Part shown: positions 8,828 through 19,124 of the stretch, one piece after another
How the letters are laid out: each line of letters opens with the position of its first letter
Position numbering within the stretch: the stretch's first letter is position 1
Assembly: GCA_947494145.1 (NCBI GenBank)
Contig: CANLTZ010000005.1
Location: forward strand, 62,001-126,000
Source of the DNA: an uncultured Jannaschia sp.
Lineage (GTDB): Bacteria; Pseudomonadota; Alphaproteobacteria; Rhodobacterales; Rhodobacteraceae
Length of the DNA stretch: 64,000 bases
Direction: 5' to 3'
Notes under the pieces: model-generated
What the model was told of the DNA's origin: nothing
The model's database searches: none
The model's input: only the letters and a program-made list of their open reading frames with translations
Made by a program: the position numbers and the translations under genes

Positions 8828-10156
8828 CTACCAATTCTCTTTGAACCAACGCACAGCGCGGCGGATTGACCGACCGGAAGCCCGTTCGGGCACTGCCTCG
8901 AAGTCCCAAAACTCATCCTGCGGCTCAGCGCCCTGCATGCAAAGGCCGACGCACGCGGCAAAGGCCGGGCCCTTGGCCGCCTCGGGCAAGCCCTGCACGC
9001 GCAAGGGCCGCCCCAGCCGAACCTGATTGCCCAGAATACGCGCGGCCAACCCGTCCAGCCCGGGGATCTGCGATGCCCCGCCCGTCAGCACAATGCGCTG
9101 ACTGGGCAAGTCACCGAAGCCCGCCGCGTCCAGACGCTGGCGGGTTTCCTCCAGGATTTCCTCGATCCGGGGACGGATGATCCCGATCAACTCCGTCCGT
9201 GTAACGGACCGGCGATCATGGTGCCAATCGCCCGTATCAGCCTCCAAAGCGATGTGTTCGCGGTCATCCATGCCCGTGGCTACCACGCCGCCATAGCGGG
9301 TCTTGATCATCTCCGCCGTGGCGGTGGGGATGCGCAGGCCTTGGCTGATATCGCTGGTTACGTGGTCGCCGCCCATGCGCACGGTATCGGCAAAGACCAT
9401 ATGCTTGCGCATGAAAATGGAAATCCCCGTGGTGCCGCCGCCCATATCGATACAAGCCGCGCCCAACTCTTTCTCATCTTCCACAAGGGCCGAGGTGGCC
9501 GCGGCGTACGGGGCCGAGGCCAGGCCCGCCAGTTCCAGGTCGCAGCGATGGATGCAGGCCAGCAGGTTTTCGATGGCATGGGCATCGACGGACAGAAGAT
9601 GCATGTCGGCGCGCAGCACTTCGCCGGTCTGGCCGCGAGGGTCGCGCAACGTCGTGCGATGGTCGATGCCAAAATTCACCGGCTGCGCATGCAGCACTTC
9701 GCGCCCCGCGCCCAAATCGGGCGTGTCGACTGAGGCCAGAACACGCCCCACATCATGAACGGTGCAGGGCCCCGATTCTAGCATCACCTCGCCCGACAAA
9801 CCGTAGCTGCCGGGGCGCCCACCCGAAAAGCAGGCGATAACGTGGTCGACGCGCACGCCAGCCATCTTCTGCGCACCTTGCACGGCGGTGCGAATGGCGC
9901 GCTCCGTCTCGGGCATGGAATCCACTTCACCTTGGCGCACCCCGCGCGACCGGGTGGTCGTGGCGCCGATGACGCGGAAATTCGACTGACCCGCCATGTG
10001 ACCCACGCCTTCGCCCTGGGGCGTGTTTTCCTCAAAGCGCAAAACCAGGCAGGCCGTCTGGTAGGTGCCGACATCCAGGATGGCGACGACTCCCCGTTGC
10101 AGGGCGGCCTGGCGCTTGCGCCGCATGGCGCGCTGAGCGTGGAACAGACGGCTCAT
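8828..10156 (-). CDS. ftsA: Cell division protein FtsA
   Basis: A 442-residue actin-like ATPase that anchors FtsZ to the membrane. Visible are phosphate-1 (VAILDVGTYQTACLV), the SHS2 insertion region following the conserved IGATTTRSRGVRQGEV segment, phosphate-2 (CIDMGGGTTGISIF), and the adenosine motif ITTGGASQIPGL-like VLTGGASQIPGL. The C-terminus ends in the amphipathic membrane-targeting helix RSIRRAVRWFKENW. The start codon overlaps the ftsQ stop as ATGA (10156-10153), indicating translational coupling. Confidence 0.96.
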   Translation of the reverse strand: MSRLFHAQRAMRRKRQAALQRGVVAILDVGTYQTACLVLRFEENTPQGEGVGHMAGQSNFRVIGATTTRSRGVRQGEVDSMPETERAIRTAVQGAQKMAGVRVDHVIACFSGGRPGSYGLSGEVMLESGPCTVHDVGRVLASVDTPDLGAGREVLHAQPVNFGIDHRTTLRDPRGQTGEVLRADMHLLSVDAHAIENLLACIHRCDLELAGLASAPYAAATSALVEDEKELGAACIDMGGGTTGISIFMRKHMVFADTVRMGGDHVTSDISQGLRIPTATAEMIKTRYGGVVATGMDDREHIALEADTGDWHHDRRSVTRTELIGIIRPRIEEILEETRQRLDAAGFGDLPSQRIVLTGGASQIPGLDGLAARILGNQVRLGRPLRVQGLPEAAKGPAFAACVGLCMQGAEPQDEFWDFEAVPERASGRSIRRAVRWFKENW

Positions 10157-11040
10157 TCACTCTCCTCTCGGTATGACAGACGTTCCAGTTCCTGCAGGCG
10201 ACGCAGCTCATCGCGCGCGGGGGCCGTCAGGCGCAGAACGGGGCGGTCAGGCAGGCGCAGATCGACGATGCGCACATCGCGCGACAGCACATCCTTGGCT
10301 TCATGCATGGCCAGCGCACGGTCCAGCGCGGCGGCAGGCGCGTCTTCGGGCAGCAAGATGCGCTGCTCTCGGGTCAACACCACATCCCAGCGGCGATTGC
10401 CGATACGGGTTAGGCCCACCAGACGGTCGGTGATCGGCGCCGCAGCCTCGATCAGCGCCAGCGCCTCGGGAACGGCTTCGCTGGCGCCTTCGCCCGCGAT
10501 CAGGGGCAACGGCCCGGCCGCTTTCAACGTATCGAGTGTCGCAACGCGGTGGCCGGTGGCATCGAGCACGTCCAGGCCATCCGCGTTCTGCCAGATCACC
10601 GCAGGCTGGCGTTCCGTCACCTTCAAGAGCAGCACGCCGCCCGCTTTCACGCGCACATCGGCATCCAGAACCGGGTCTAGCGTCAGAAGCTCACGCCGCA
10701 GGCCGTCCATGTCGAGCTGAAACTGCGACAGCGGCAAATCGATGGGCAGCGCTTCTTCGATATCGGATTGAAGCTGCTCGGACGCGCCTTCGATCCGCAG
10801 CATCCCCACCATGAATTCTGGCCGATCCTGCACGGCGCTCACGGCAGATTCATAGGTGTCGATGATGCCGGTCAAACGCTCCGCATCGTTGATGTACCAA
10901 GTGAACAGGAACACGAAACCGAAGCTGGGAATGCCCGTGCGTACCAGCGCCTTAAAGAGCGGAGTCAGCCACAGCCGCTCAATCCGGTAACGCCATTTGG
11001 AGGGCGCTGGGTCCACCCCCGTCGCGCGCGGCGCCTTCAT
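10153..11040 (-). CDS. ftsQ: Cell division protein FtsQ
   Basis: A bitopic division protein of about 295 residues. A short basic cytoplasmic tail is followed by one transmembrane helix ([13 protein letters not shown]). A POTRA domain (about residues 70-145, beginning [13 protein letters not shown]) and a periplasmic beta domain complete it. I chose ATG 11040 over the ATG at 11049 because it overlaps the ddlB stop as ATGA, like most gene pairs in this cluster. FtsQ links early and late divisome proteins through FtsB/FtsL. Its 3' end overlaps ftsA by 4 bp. Confidence 0.93.
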   Translation of the reverse strand: MKAPRATGVDPAPSKWRYRIERLWLTPLFKALVRTGIPSFGFVFLFTWYINDAERLTGIIDTYESAVSAVQDRPEFMVGMLRIEGASEQLQSDIEEALPIDLPLSQFQLDMDGLRRELLTLDPVLDADVRVKAGGVLLLKVTERQPAVIWQNADGLDVLDATGHRVATLDTLKAAGPLPLIAGEGASEAVPEALALIEAAAPITDRLVGLTRIGNRRWDVVLTREQRILLPEDAPAAALDRALAMHEAKDVLSRDVRIVDLRLPDRPVLRLTAPARDELRRLQELERLSYREESE

Positions 11041-11963
11041 CTGTCGCATGACGCATCCTCCACCAGCAGCCCGCAGAGCTGCCCGAAGCTCATGCCGCCA
11101 TGGGCCGCCTGTTCAGGCGTGAGAGAGGTGGGCGTCATGCCCGGCTGGGTGTTCGTTTCCAGCAGGATCAAACCGCCAAGGCCCCGCGCCTCATCCCAGC
11201 GGAAGTCCGTGCGGCTGAGGCTGCGACAACCCAAAGCCAAATGGGCCCGCAAGGCGTAATCCTGGCAAGCCGCGAAGACGTCGTCAGGCAACTCAGCCGG
11301 CAAGACGTGGCGGCTGCCACCCTCCGCATATTTGGCCTGATAATCGTACCACCCATCGGTCAGGATTTCGGTGACCGTCAAGGCGCGCTCCTGCCCCGGC
11401 GCGCCCACGACCGTGCAGGTCAATTCCCGCCCCGGCGCGAAGGTTTCGACCATCACATGTTCCGGCATGGTTGAGGCCAGCACGGGCGGTGCATTGGCCC
11501 CTTCCGCCACGATGTAAATCCCCACCGATGACCCTTCGTTGTTGGGCTTCACTACATAGGGCGGCGCCATCACATGGGCGGCCTGGGCCGCGTCGCGCGT
11601 CACGATCCGGCTTTCCACAAAGGGCAAACCGGCCGCGCGGTAGACGTCCTTTGTGCGCGTCTTGTCCAAAGCCGTGGCCGAGGCCAAAACCCCCGAATGC
11701 GTGTAGGGAATGCGCAGCCATTCCAGCACACCCTGGACGCAACCATCCTCACCCCACCGACCGTGAAGCGCGTTGAACACGGCGTCAGGGGCTGCGTCCC
11801 GCAACTGCCCTGCCACGTTCCGGTCCGGGTCGATCTCGACCACATCATAGCCCACGCCGCGCAGCGCATCCGCGCAGCCGCGACCTGTCGAAAGCGAGAC
11901 CTCACGCTCCGACGAAGGGCCGCCCATCAGGACGGCGATGTTCTGGAATGCCCTGCCCGACAT
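11037..11963 (-). CDS. ddlB: D-alanine--D-alanine ligase
   Basis: A 308-residue ATP-grasp ligase that makes the D-Ala-D-Ala dipeptide for peptidoglycan precursors. Visible motifs are the N-terminal [32 protein letters not shown], the glycine-rich loop [10 protein letters not shown], and the C-terminal [15 protein letters not shown] that contributes Mg2+/ATP ligands. The length is normal for DdlB. It sits between murB and ftsQ and overlaps ftsQ by 4 bp. Confidence 0.95.
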   Translation of the reverse strand: MSGRAFQNIAVLMGGPSSEREVSLSTGRGCADALRGVGYDVVEIDPDRNVAGQLRDAAPDAVFNALHGRWGEDGCVQGVLEWLRIPYTHSGVLASATALDKTRTKDVYRAAGLPFVESRIVTRDAAQAAHVMAPPYVVKPNNEGSSVGIYIVAEGANAPPVLASTMPEHVMVETFAPGRELTCTVVGAPGQERALTVTEILTDGWYDYQAKYAEGGSRHVLPAELPDDVFAACQDYALRAHLALGCRSLSRTDFRWDEARGLGGLILLETNTQPGMTPTSLTPEQAAHGGMSFGQLCGLLVEDASCDR

Positions 11964-12038
11964 CCATGCCTCTTGCCTCGTGCCGGGTCGTTGATCCGCC
12001 CTGGCCTGTTCTTCTTTTCCCTGGCCTCTGACGGGCCG

Positions 12039-12962
12039 TTACGGGTCTGCGGGTTCTCCGACCCGCATGATTTCCCACTCTAGGGTCAAACCCTGCGTCT
12101 CGAAAACCCTCTTGCGCACCTCTTCGCCCAGACCTTCCAGGTCTGCGGCACTTGCGCCACCCTGGTTAACGAGAAAGTTCGAATGCTTGGGCGACATGAT
12201 CGCCCCGCCGCGCGTCGCCCCGCGCATGCCTGCCGCGTCGATCACCTTCCAGGCCTTCAGGTCATGCACGTCGTCATCTCGCCCGGTGGAGCTGTATCCA
12301 GCCGGGTTGCGAAAGGTCGACCCCGCGCTGCGATCCTTCGTGGGCTGTGTCTCATCGCGTTTGGCGAGCTGGCTCGCCATGCGCTCTTCGAGGTCGGCGG
12401 GGTCCCCCTCGGGCGCGCGGAACGTGGCCCGGATGATCACATGACCCTCGGGAATGGTGGACGACCGATAGGCAAAGCCAAGCACCGCCGCCGGGATCGT
12501 GACCACATCGCCGCCCCGCGTCACGGCCTGCACCTCCACCAAATGGTCGGCGGTGTAGATGCCGTAACAGCCCGCATTCATCTTGACCGCGCCGCCGATA
12601 GAGCCGGGAATGGTCCGCAAGAACGTCAAATCGCGCCCCTCCGCCGCCGCCTTCCGCGCCACGTGGGCATCCAAAGCCGCCGCCCCCGCATGGACCAAAT
12701 CGCCATCAACCGCGATCCCGTTGAACCCCCGCCCCAACCGGATCACGACGGCGCGCAGCCCCCCATCCCGCACGATCAGGTTCGACCCGACCCCCATGGG
12801 GAAAACCGGCACGGCAGGGTCGAGCGCCGCCAAAAACCCCCGCAAATCCTCCATATCCGCCGGCTGAAACAAAGCATCCGCCGCCCCGCCCACCCTGAGC
12901 CAGGTGAGATCAGCCAGAGGGCGGTTTTCAGTCAGCGTGCCACGAACGGACGGATAAGTCAT
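12039..12962 (-). CDS. murB: UDP-N-acetylenolpyruvoylglucosamine reductase MurB
   Basis: A 307-residue FAD enzyme reducing UDP-GlcNAc-enolpyruvate to UDP-MurNAc with NADPH. The sequence shows the FAD-binding [19 protein letters not shown], the [15 protein letters not shown] motif, the catalytic serine region [12 protein letters not shown], and the C-terminal [20 protein letters not shown]. The length fits type I MurB. In Rhodobacterales murB normally follows murC and a DUF2484 gene directly; here an extra gene (13003-14340) intervenes. Confidence 0.96.
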   Translation of the reverse strand: MTYPSVRGTLTENRPLADLTWLRVGGAADALFQPADMEDLRGFLAALDPAVPVFPMGVGSNLIVRDGGLRAVVIRLGRGFNGIAVDGDLVHAGAAALDAHVARKAAAEGRDLTFLRTIPGSIGGAVKMNAGCYGIYTADHLVEVQAVTRGGDVVTIPAAVLGFAYRSSTIPEGHVIIRATFRAPEGDPADLEERMASQLAKRDETQPTKDRSAGSTFRNPAGYSSTGRDDDVHDLKAWKVIDAAGMRGATRGGAIMSPKHSNFLVNQGGASAADLEGLGEEVRKRVFETQGLTLEWEIMRVGEPADP

Positions 12963-13002
12963 GGGCTGGGGTTAGGACTTCGGGGAGCAACGAGCAAGCC
13001 AG

Positions 13003-14340
13003 TCAGGACCCGCCCTTCAAATAGTCTTTCGCAGAAGAAATGATCTGACCGCAATGCTTCCTTCCGAAAGCCATCGCCCCGAGTGCAATGCTTGGAAGGG
13101 GTGGAAAGCCCAATGCCATCAATAGGGCCGAAGAACTGGTCACAAGCCCGAGGTCCACCACACCGCCACCGGTCTCCCATACCTTCTGCACGACCTCATC
13201 GGCCCGGTCCCGTGGTAGCGCAGACAGCTTCGACCAATAAAGCCGCCCTAGCCCGATAATTTCTTCCGCCTCGGCTTCGCTTGGCGACCCGCTCTCTGGG
13301 ACCAGCGCAGAGATGCGATCCAGCGCATCATACATTATAATGTAGGAGCCAATGAGCGAACGACATAGGCTAGGCGACTCAGCGTTAAGATGATTGTTGG
13401 TTTGCAGTCGCTCGACTTCGCGAACAATGAGTTCCTGAATACCCTCGATCGTGTCGCGCAGCTCGCCCCGATTGCGTGATACCTGCTCCCTGATCCGCTC
13501 GACTTCATCTCGATCCGGCCGAGGAGACCTGGCGAGTTCTTCATCGAGCGTACTTTCAGATCTTACCTGATACCGAGCCCAAATCTCCCCAATCGCTGGC
13601 AGCGCCTCTGTGGGACCAGCCGCCCAGACGGTATTGCGGATTTCCGCGATCTCGGCCAGCATATCCTGATTAGGCGCCCAGTCCTTGGGGTCCAGCAGAT
13701 GCTCATACCAGGCGATGACCGGCGACCAATCACCGTGCGCATTCGCCAGATCTTCGCTTCGGAAAACCCAGGTGAATTTTAGCGGGTTCTGGCGTGGCCA
13801 GAGGGCAGTCGTAAGAACATCGCCCCCCTCTCCGAGTGACATAGCATCGGATGCAACAGCCTCTCGCACGGAGGCACGCGGGTTTCTCTCATTGAGCGGC
13901 CCTTCTTCCCGGAGCGGACCCCGAGAACCAAGAGTACCGTCGGGACAGGCTTCAATCGCATCTTCGACGGCGGATACAGTTGAAACTGAACCAGAATCAA
14001 ACCAGGCGACGCCCACAGCACCCATGAAGACTGCGTCCATTGCGCTTAATTCTGACCCCAGGGCTGAGTTGGTGACGCTGTGGATCACGTCACGCCTCCC
14101 GGTACAAGCAACCGACAAAGCGACGAGAGCGCGAAATGCTCGGAGCGTCTCCAAGTAGTCATCGGGCCGGTCCGTCTTTGCCTTTGGAAGTACCAACGGA
14201 AACACTCGCGCCGCCGCCCGGAAAGACAACGCTACCTCAATCTGCCGAACGCGATTTTTCTCTGCCCCCGTCCACTGAGGCAACGCATTCAGCCAGCCTT
14301 CCAGGTCCTTCGCCGGATCAATCTCGTCACTTATCACCAT
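13003..14340 (-). CDS. Unrecognised 445-residue protein inserted in the dcw cluster
   Basis: Start ATG 14340 was preferred over an ATG nine codons upstream because a GGAGG lies between them. The protein is mostly helical-looking and hydrophilic, with a charged, coiled-coil-prone stretch at about residues 275-315 (RSPRPDRDEVERIREQVSRN). The C-terminal 60 residues are more hydrophobic (GGGVVDLGLVTSSSALLMAL, then GFPPLPSIALGAMAF), suggesting membrane association. No catalytic motif or known family is apparent. Base composition is lower in GC and codon use is less biased than in murB and murC. It separates murB from the DUF2484 gene that usually adjoins it, so acquisition by transfer is likely. 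Function unknown. Confidence 0.75.
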   Translation of the reverse strand: MVISDEIDPAKDLEGWLNALPQWTGAEKNRVRQIEVALSFRAAARVFPLVLPKAKTDRPDDYLETLRAFRALVALSVACTGRRDVIHSVTNSALGSELSAMDAVFMGAVGVAWFDSGSVSTVSAVEDAIEACPDGTLGSRGPLREEGPLNERNPRASVREAVASDAMSLGEGGDVLTTALWPRQNPLKFTWVFRSEDLANAHGDWSPVIAWYEHLLDPKDWAPNQDMLAEIAEIRNTVWAAGPTEALPAIGEIWARYQVRSESTLDEELARSPRPDRDEVERIREQVSRNRGELRDTIEGIQELIVREVERLQTNNHLNAESPSLCRSLIGSYIIMYDALDRISALVPESGSPSEAEAEEIIGLGRLYWSKLSALPRDRADEVVQKVWETGGGVVDLGLVTSSSALLMALGFPPLPSIALGAMAFGRKHCGQIISSAKDYLKGGS

Positions 14341-14380
14341 CCCCGGCCAAGCTGACCTCCGCGTCACCGCTTGGCAAGCC

Positions 14381-14623
14381 TCACCGCCCCGCCAATCTCC
14401 GCAGCCATCGCCCGAAATAGATCACCGGCCAGCGTAGGACCAGCATCATCACCGCGAGGCCGAGGGCCGCCCAAAGCGGCCCCACCGAAATCCAAATCCA
14501 AACCAGGATCGGGGCGCCGATGGCCATCAGGCCGTAAGCGGCGGGCCAGCTCTGTTTGGCGGTCAGGACGAGCATCAGAAGCCAGGCCAAAACGACCCAG
14601 AGGCAGAGCGCAATTAGCGCCAT
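14381..14623 (-). CDS. DUF2484 small membrane protein
   Basis: An 80-residue, very hydrophobic protein with two to three transmembrane segments (MALIALCLWVVLAWLLMLVL; APILVWIWISVGPLWAALGL) and a basic C-terminus (RWLRRLAGR). The start is placed at ATG 14623, where the first helix begins; the open frame extends upstream but adds only hydrophilic, unlikely sequence. Size, topology and position just after murC match the DUF2484 family, restricted largely to Rhodobacterales and found between murC and murB. The role is unknown; its context suggests cell-envelope synthesis or division. Confidence 0.75.
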   Translation of the reverse strand: MALIALCLWVVLAWLLMLVLTAKQSWPAAYGLMAIGAPILVWIWISVGPLWAALGLAVMMLVLRWPVIYFGRWLRRLAGR

Positions 14624-14684
14624 GACTTCTGTACAAATTGGGAAACGGCCCCCTGAAAGGTGCCCCAATTTGTGAATTTTGGGC

Positions 14685-16103
14685 TCATCCGGCCAAACGC
14701 TCGGGCAGAGCATTTGCCCAGGCGGAGATCGTACCGGCGCCCAGGCAGACGACGATATCGCCGTCGCGGGCCTGTTCGCGCACCAGCCGCACCAGGTCGT
14801 CTTCGCCCATCACGGCGCGGGCATGGCGGTGCCCCGTGCGGATCAGGCCCGCCACCAGATCGTCCCGCTCCGCCCCTGGGATCGGATCTTCACCGGCGGC
14901 AAAGACATCAGCGATTCCAACGACATCGGCATCGTTAAAGCAGCCACAGAAATCATCGAAAAGCGAGGCCAGACGCGAAAAGCGGTGCGGTTGATGGACG
15001 GCGATCACCCGTCCCGTGTCGCCGATGCTTTGGCGAGCGGCCTTCAGGACGGCAGCGATTTCAACGGGGTGGTGGCCGTAATCGTCGATGATCGGCACGC
15101 CGTTCCACTCCCCCACGCGGGTAAACCGCCGGTTCACCCCTTCGAACGAAGCCAGCCCCTCGCGGATCACCTCCTTCGGAACACCCAGTTCCCGCGCCAC
15201 GGCGACGGCGCTTAAGGCATTGGAGACGTTGTGATCTCCGGGCATGGGCAGCGTGCAATCCTCAATCACGGCGTCCTCCGCCTGCAATTGAATATCGAAC
15301 TTCGCCAGCCCCGCGTCGTAGCGCAAGTTCACCGCGCGCACATCGGCCTGCGCGTTGAAGCCAAACGTGACAATCCGCCGATCCGTCACCCGCCCCACCA
15401 ACGCGCGCACCTCCGCATGGTCGGTGCAGCACACGGCCAGCCCGTAGAACGGGATGTTCGATACGAAATCGGTGAAGCCCTGGCGCAGGTTTTCGATGGT
15501 GCCCCAATGCTCCATATGCTCGGGGTCGATATTGGTCACGATGGCAATCGTGGCGGGGAGGCGGTTGAACGTGCCGTCGCTTTCATCCGCTTCCACCACC
15601 ATCCACTCGCCCTGCCCCATCCGGGCGTTGGAGCCATAGGCGTGGATGATGCCGCCATTGATAACCGTCGGGTCCATCTCACCGGCATCCAGCAGGGCCG
15701 CCACCATCGTGGTCGTCGTGGTCTTCCCATGGGTCCCGGCCACGGCCACGTTGGACTTTAGGCGCATCAACTCGGCCAACATCTCGGCCCGGCGCACCAC
15801 CGGCAGGCCCTGGGCGCGCGCGGCGTCCAATTCGGGGTTGCCGGTCTTGATCGCGGACGAAATCACCACAACCTCGGCCCCTTCGAGGTTGTCTGCAACT
15901 TGACCAATGAAAATTCGGGCGCCGAGCTTCTCCAACCGCTCGGTGATCTTCGACGCCTTCAGGTCCGAGCCCTGGACCGAATAGCCATGGCTCAGCAGCA
16001 CTTCGGCGATGCCCGACATGCCGATGCCGCCGATCCCGACGAAATGGATGGGGCCCATTTGGGTGGGAAGCTTTGTGGCATTCATCGGAAAGATCGCATT
16101 CAT
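14685..16103 (-). CDS. murC: UDP-N-acetylmuramate--L-alanine ligase MurC
   Basis: A 472-residue Mur ligase adding L-Ala to UDP-MurNAc. It has the N-terminal Rossmann motif [15 protein letters not shown], the P-loop [15 protein letters not shown], the central-domain segment [13 protein letters not shown] and the C-terminal-domain motifs [18 protein letters not shown] and HQPHRFSR typical of MurC. The length is standard. The ATG at 16103 overlaps the murG stop as ATGA; a second Met six residues later is a less likely start. Confidence 0.97.
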   Translation of the reverse strand: MNAIFPMNATKLPTQMGPIHFVGIGGIGMSGIAEVLLSHGYSVQGSDLKASKITERLEKLGARIFIGQVADNLEGAEVVVISSAIKTGNPELDAARAQGLPVVRRAEMLAELMRLKSNVAVAGTHGKTTTTTMVAALLDAGEMDPTVINGGIIHAYGSNARMGQGEWMVVEADESDGTFNRLPATIAIVTNIDPEHMEHWGTIENLRQGFTDFVSNIPFYGLAVCCTDHAEVRALVGRVTDRRIVTFGFNAQADVRAVNLRYDAGLAKFDIQLQAEDAVIEDCTLPMPGDHNVSNALSAVAVARELGVPKEVIREGLASFEGVNRRFTRVGEWNGVPIIDDYGHHPVEIAAVLKAARQSIGDTGRVIAVHQPHRFSRLASLFDDFCGCFNDADVVGIADVFAAGEDPIPGAERDDLVAGLIRTGHRHARAVMGEDDLVRLVREQARDGDIVVCLGAGTISAWANALPERLAG

Positions 16104-17185
16104 GTCTGACTCACGTGGATGGCAAGGTCGGCCAGCCGGGTAGCGGCATCGGGCACGGCCACGGAGTACGCAGCCCGCGCCATTTGCGAGGCCCCTTGCG
16201 GGTTGGAAAGGATAAGCTCGGCTTGTTCCGCCAAACTTTCGGGCGTCAGTTTCGATTCCGGCACCATGATCGCGGCTCCCGCCTCCGTCAGACCGCGGGC
16301 ATTGGCGGTCTGCTCGTCCTTGATGGCGCTGGCCAGCGGGATCAGGATCGAGGGCCGCCCGATCGCCGACAAATCCGCCACCGTCGACGCACCTGAGCGG
16401 CAGATGACCAATTGCGCATCCACCATGCGCGTGGGCAGGTCCTCGAAGAAGGGCTGCACCTCGGCGTCGATCCCGGCGCGGGCATAGAACTCGACCACGC
16501 GCGCCTCATCTTCGGGCCGCGCCTGGTGGGCCACGCGCAGATGCTGGCGGATCGCATCTGGCAGACGCGACAAGGCATCGGGCACCATATCCGACAGGAT
16601 GCGCGCGCCTTGACTACCCCCGACAACCAGGACGGACATGGGATGCTCGCCCGGCGCGATATAGGGACTTTCGGCACGCTTCAGGACGGAAGCACGCACC
16701 GGGTTGCCTACATGCACGCCTTCCACACCGTCGGGTAGCTTTGTTGGCCACGTTCCGCAGGCCAGCGCGTCCACCCGTTTGGCAAAGACCGCGTTCACCC
16801 GGCCCAGCACACCGTTTTGTTCATGGATCAAGCGGGGCAGCTTCAGCAGCACCGCCGCCGCCATGGCCGGAATGGCCGGGTAGCCGCCGAAGCCCGCCAC
16901 CACCGCAGGTGGGTCGCTGCGGAAGGCCTGCATGGCCCGCATCGTGCCGCCCATCAGCTTGACCGGCACCATAGCCTTGGCCGCCAAGCCGCCCCGCGCG
17001 AAGGTGGCCGAAGGCACCACCTCGATTTCCACCTCATCGGGGAAGCCGCCCGCATAGCGTGCGCCCCTCTCATCGGTGGAAAGCTTCACCCGCCAGCCGC
17101 GGGCCAGCATCACCTCCGCAAGGCTCTGTGCGGGAAACATATGCCCGCCCGTGCCCCCGGCTGCGATGACGATCAGCGCACTCAT
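16100..17185 (-). CDS. murG: Lipid II synthase MurG (UDP-GlcNAc transferase)
   Basis: A 361-residue GT-B glycosyltransferase that converts lipid I to lipid II at the inner face of the cytoplasmic membrane. Motifs are the N-terminal G-loop [36 protein letters not shown], the second G-loop [10 protein letters not shown], and the donor-binding [11 protein letters not shown]. The start ATG 17185 was chosen because it overlaps the ftsW stop as ATGA and puts the first G-loop at the usual distance from the N-terminus. Confidence 0.96.
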   Translation of the reverse strand: MSALIVIAAGGTGGHMFPAQSLAEVMLARGWRVKLSTDERGARYAGGFPDEVEIEVVPSATFARGGLAAKAMVPVKLMGGTMRAMQAFRSDPPAVVAGFGGYPAIPAMAAAVLLKLPRLIHEQNGVLGRVNAVFAKRVDALACGTWPTKLPDGVEGVHVGNPVRASVLKRAESPYIAPGEHPMSVLVVGGSQGARILSDMVPDALSRLPDAIRQHLRVAHQARPEDEARVVEFYARAGIDAEVQPFFEDLPTRMVDAQLVICRSGASTVADLSAIGRPSILIPLASAIKDEQTANARGLTEAGAAIMVPESKLTPESLAEQAELILSNPQGASQMARAAYSVAVPDAATRLADLAIHVSQT

Positions 17186-18351
17186 CTGTAACCGTTCGAA
17201 AGCAGATGGTCCCCGATCTCGGCCTGGGGCCGCACCCGGGTGAAGCACAAAAGCATCCCCATCAGCAGGCCCATGGCGATCAGGGATGACCCGCCATAAC
17301 TGACAAAGGGCAGCGTCATGCCCTTGGCGGGCAGCAACCGGACGGCCACACCCAGGTTGATGAAGGCCTGCGCTGCCAGCAAAACGGTCAGACCGGTGCC
17401 CGCCAGGCGAATGAAGGCGTCACGCTCCACACATAGGCGCAGCAGGCAGCGCGCCGTGATGAAGGCGAACAGGGCCACGATACAAAGCACCATCAGCAAT
17501 CCATATTCCTCTGCCGCGACCGCGATGATGAAATCGGTATGGGCGTCGGGCAGAATCCACTTCACCCGGCCTTCATTGACGCCGGTGCCGAAGAACCCAC
17601 CCTCGCGGATCGCGTCGATCGCATAGCCCATCTGTGTCCGTGGATCGACCTCGGGGGACAGGAATCCATCGATGCGCCGCGCAAAGTGTTCAGAGTTGTT
17701 GTAGGCCACGATGCCCACAACCCCCACCGCCCCGATGATACCGGTCAGCAGAATGATGGGCGCCCCCGCCACGAAATAAATGGACGACCAAGCCACGATA
17801 GTCAGCATGGCCTGGCCGAAATCTGGTTGCAGCGCCAGGAAAGCGATGATCACGACCAGAATGGCAAAGCTGATGGACTTGCCCGGCGGCCCGCCCGGTT
17901 CCGCCGACGACGCCATGAGCCAGGCGCACATGATGACGAAAACCGGCTTGAGGAATTCCGAGGGCTGCAAGCTGGCGAAGCCCAGCGAATACCATCGCGT
18001 CGCCCCCTTGCCGAAATCGGTGCCCAGCACCGGCAACAGCATCAGCGCCACCGCCGCCACGAAGAAGCCCAGCACGCCCAGGCGGCGCACGACCTGCGGC
18101 GTCATCATCGACACCGAGATCATCACCGCAAAGGCCATGGTGCCGAACACGGCCTGGCGCTGCACATAGTGGAAGGGCGCCAAGCCGTTGCGTTCTGCCA
18201 AGGGAACCGAGGCCGCGAAGCCCAGCAACAATCCGATCGCGAACAGCAGGACAAGGGCACCCAAAACCCCCTTGTCCAATGTCCGCCACCACCGAGACAC
18301 GATGGCCTCGCCCGGAAGGGCGACGACCGCGCCATGCGCGATTTCCGTCAT
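17182..18351 (-). CDS. ftsW: Peptidoglycan glycosyltransferase FtsW (SEDS)
   Basis: A 389-residue polytopic SEDS protein with about ten transmembrane segments. Family signatures include [36 protein letters not shown] with the catalytic-loop Asp, the [14 protein letters not shown] segment, and [19 protein letters not shown] near the C-terminus. FtsW polymerises lipid II at the division septum with its cognate class B PBP. It is the first minus-strand gene of the cluster; the 91-bp space to the divergent small open frame should hold its promoter. It overlaps murG by 4 bp. Confidence 0.96.
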   Translation of the reverse strand: MTEIAHGAVVALPGEAIVSRWWRTLDKGVLGALVLLFAIGLLLGFAASVPLAERNGLAPFHYVQRQAVFGTMAFAVMISVSMMTPQVVRRLGVLGFFVAAVALMLLPVLGTDFGKGATRWYSLGFASLQPSEFLKPVFVIMCAWLMASSAEPGGPPGKSISFAILVVIIAFLALQPDFGQAMLTIVAWSSIYFVAGAPIILLTGIIGAVGVVGIVAYNNSEHFARRIDGFLSPEVDPRTQMGYAIDAIREGGFFGTGVNEGRVKWILPDAHTDFIIAVAAEEYGLLMVLCIVALFAFITARCLLRLCVERDAFIRLAGTGLTVLLAAQAFINLGVAVRLLPAKGMTLPFVSYGGSSLIAMGLLMGMLLCFTRVRPQAEIGDHLLSNGYR

Positions 18352-18442
18352 TGATCCGCCTGCAATTTCTAAACTGCTCTGCCCGGTTTTCCAGGTCTGT
18401 GTCAGGAGTGTAACGCGCCTTTGCGAATCAGGCCAGCGGATT

Positions 18443-18562
18443 ATGATAACTTATGACGCGCATGGGCTGGGTGACGCATCGGAAGCCCACAGCCAGCGCC
18501 GCGTCGCCGTTGGGCTGGAAGATGGCATCTCGGTCACCTTCTGCCCATGGAATTGGTATTGA
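18443..18562 (+). CDS. Possible 39-residue protein upstream of the nucleotidyltransferase-like gene
   Basis: ATG 18443 opens a short frame ending at TGA 18560-18562, eleven bases before the start of the next gene. The protein begins MITYDAHGLGDASEAH and ends FCPWNWY; it has no recognised domain. The placement just ahead of a nucleotidyltransferase-like gene would suit a small partner or leader peptide. The ribosome-binding site is weak and the coding assignment is tentative. Confidence 0.25.
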   Translation: MITYDAHGLGDASEAHSQRRVAVGLEDGISVTFCPWNWY

Positions 18563-18573
18563 AGGGGCCTGAC

Positions 18574-19124
18574 ATGCACCTTGACCCTCAAGACCGCCCA
18601 CCCCTGCAACCCGGCCCGCTCATCGCGGCTCTGGCAGCCCATAACTTCCGCTGGGTACTCTGTGGCTCTCAGGTGTTGGCTCTGCATGGCGCCAACCTGG
18701 CGCCCAATGACCTGGATGTGGTCCCCGACCTGGCCCCCGCCAACCTGGCGCGCGTTGCCGACTGCCTTCGCGATCTCGACGCTATCGCCGCGTACCTCGA
18801 TGGCTGGGGCGGGGCGCGCGGCACACTTGACGCTTGCCGTGCCTGGTGGCCCAAGCCCGCAAACGCCACCCATTTGGACTGGCTCTTTGTCACGCCGCTG
18901 GGATTGCTCGACATCGTGATCGCGAAGGCCGACAGCTACGCTTCCCTGATGGAGGGCGCCACGCAGCACGTCACCCAGGGCATCCTCAACTGGGCCTGTG
19001 ACCCAAGGCGCGTTTTTCTGCCCTGGAGGGCAGGTCTCGCGCCAAGGATATGGCGCGCGCGGGCGTCTACCGTGACATGCGCAGGCAGCTTGGCATGACT
19101 GATGTCAGCCCAGAACGGCGCTGA
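18574..19124 (+). pseudogene. AbiEii/MNT-like nucleotidyltransferase-fold protein, probably frameshifted
   Basis: ATG 18574 follows a GAAGGGG. Residues 17-43 (FRWVLCGSQVLALHGANLAP then NDLDVVPD) resemble the GS...D.D core of minimal nucleotidyltransferases of the AbiEii/MNT type found in toxin-antitoxin and abortive-infection systems. The frame as written ends near 19098 with an Arg/Ala-rich tail that looks out of frame. Reading one base back after the T5 tract at 19013-19017 gives VFSALEGRSRAKDMARAGVY..., ending at TGA 19122-19124. That tail resembles the usual R-x-KD end of this fold. A missing T in the tract would explain this. Function is uncertain; the gene may be decayed, or the base may be a sequencing error. 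Confidence 0.5.
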
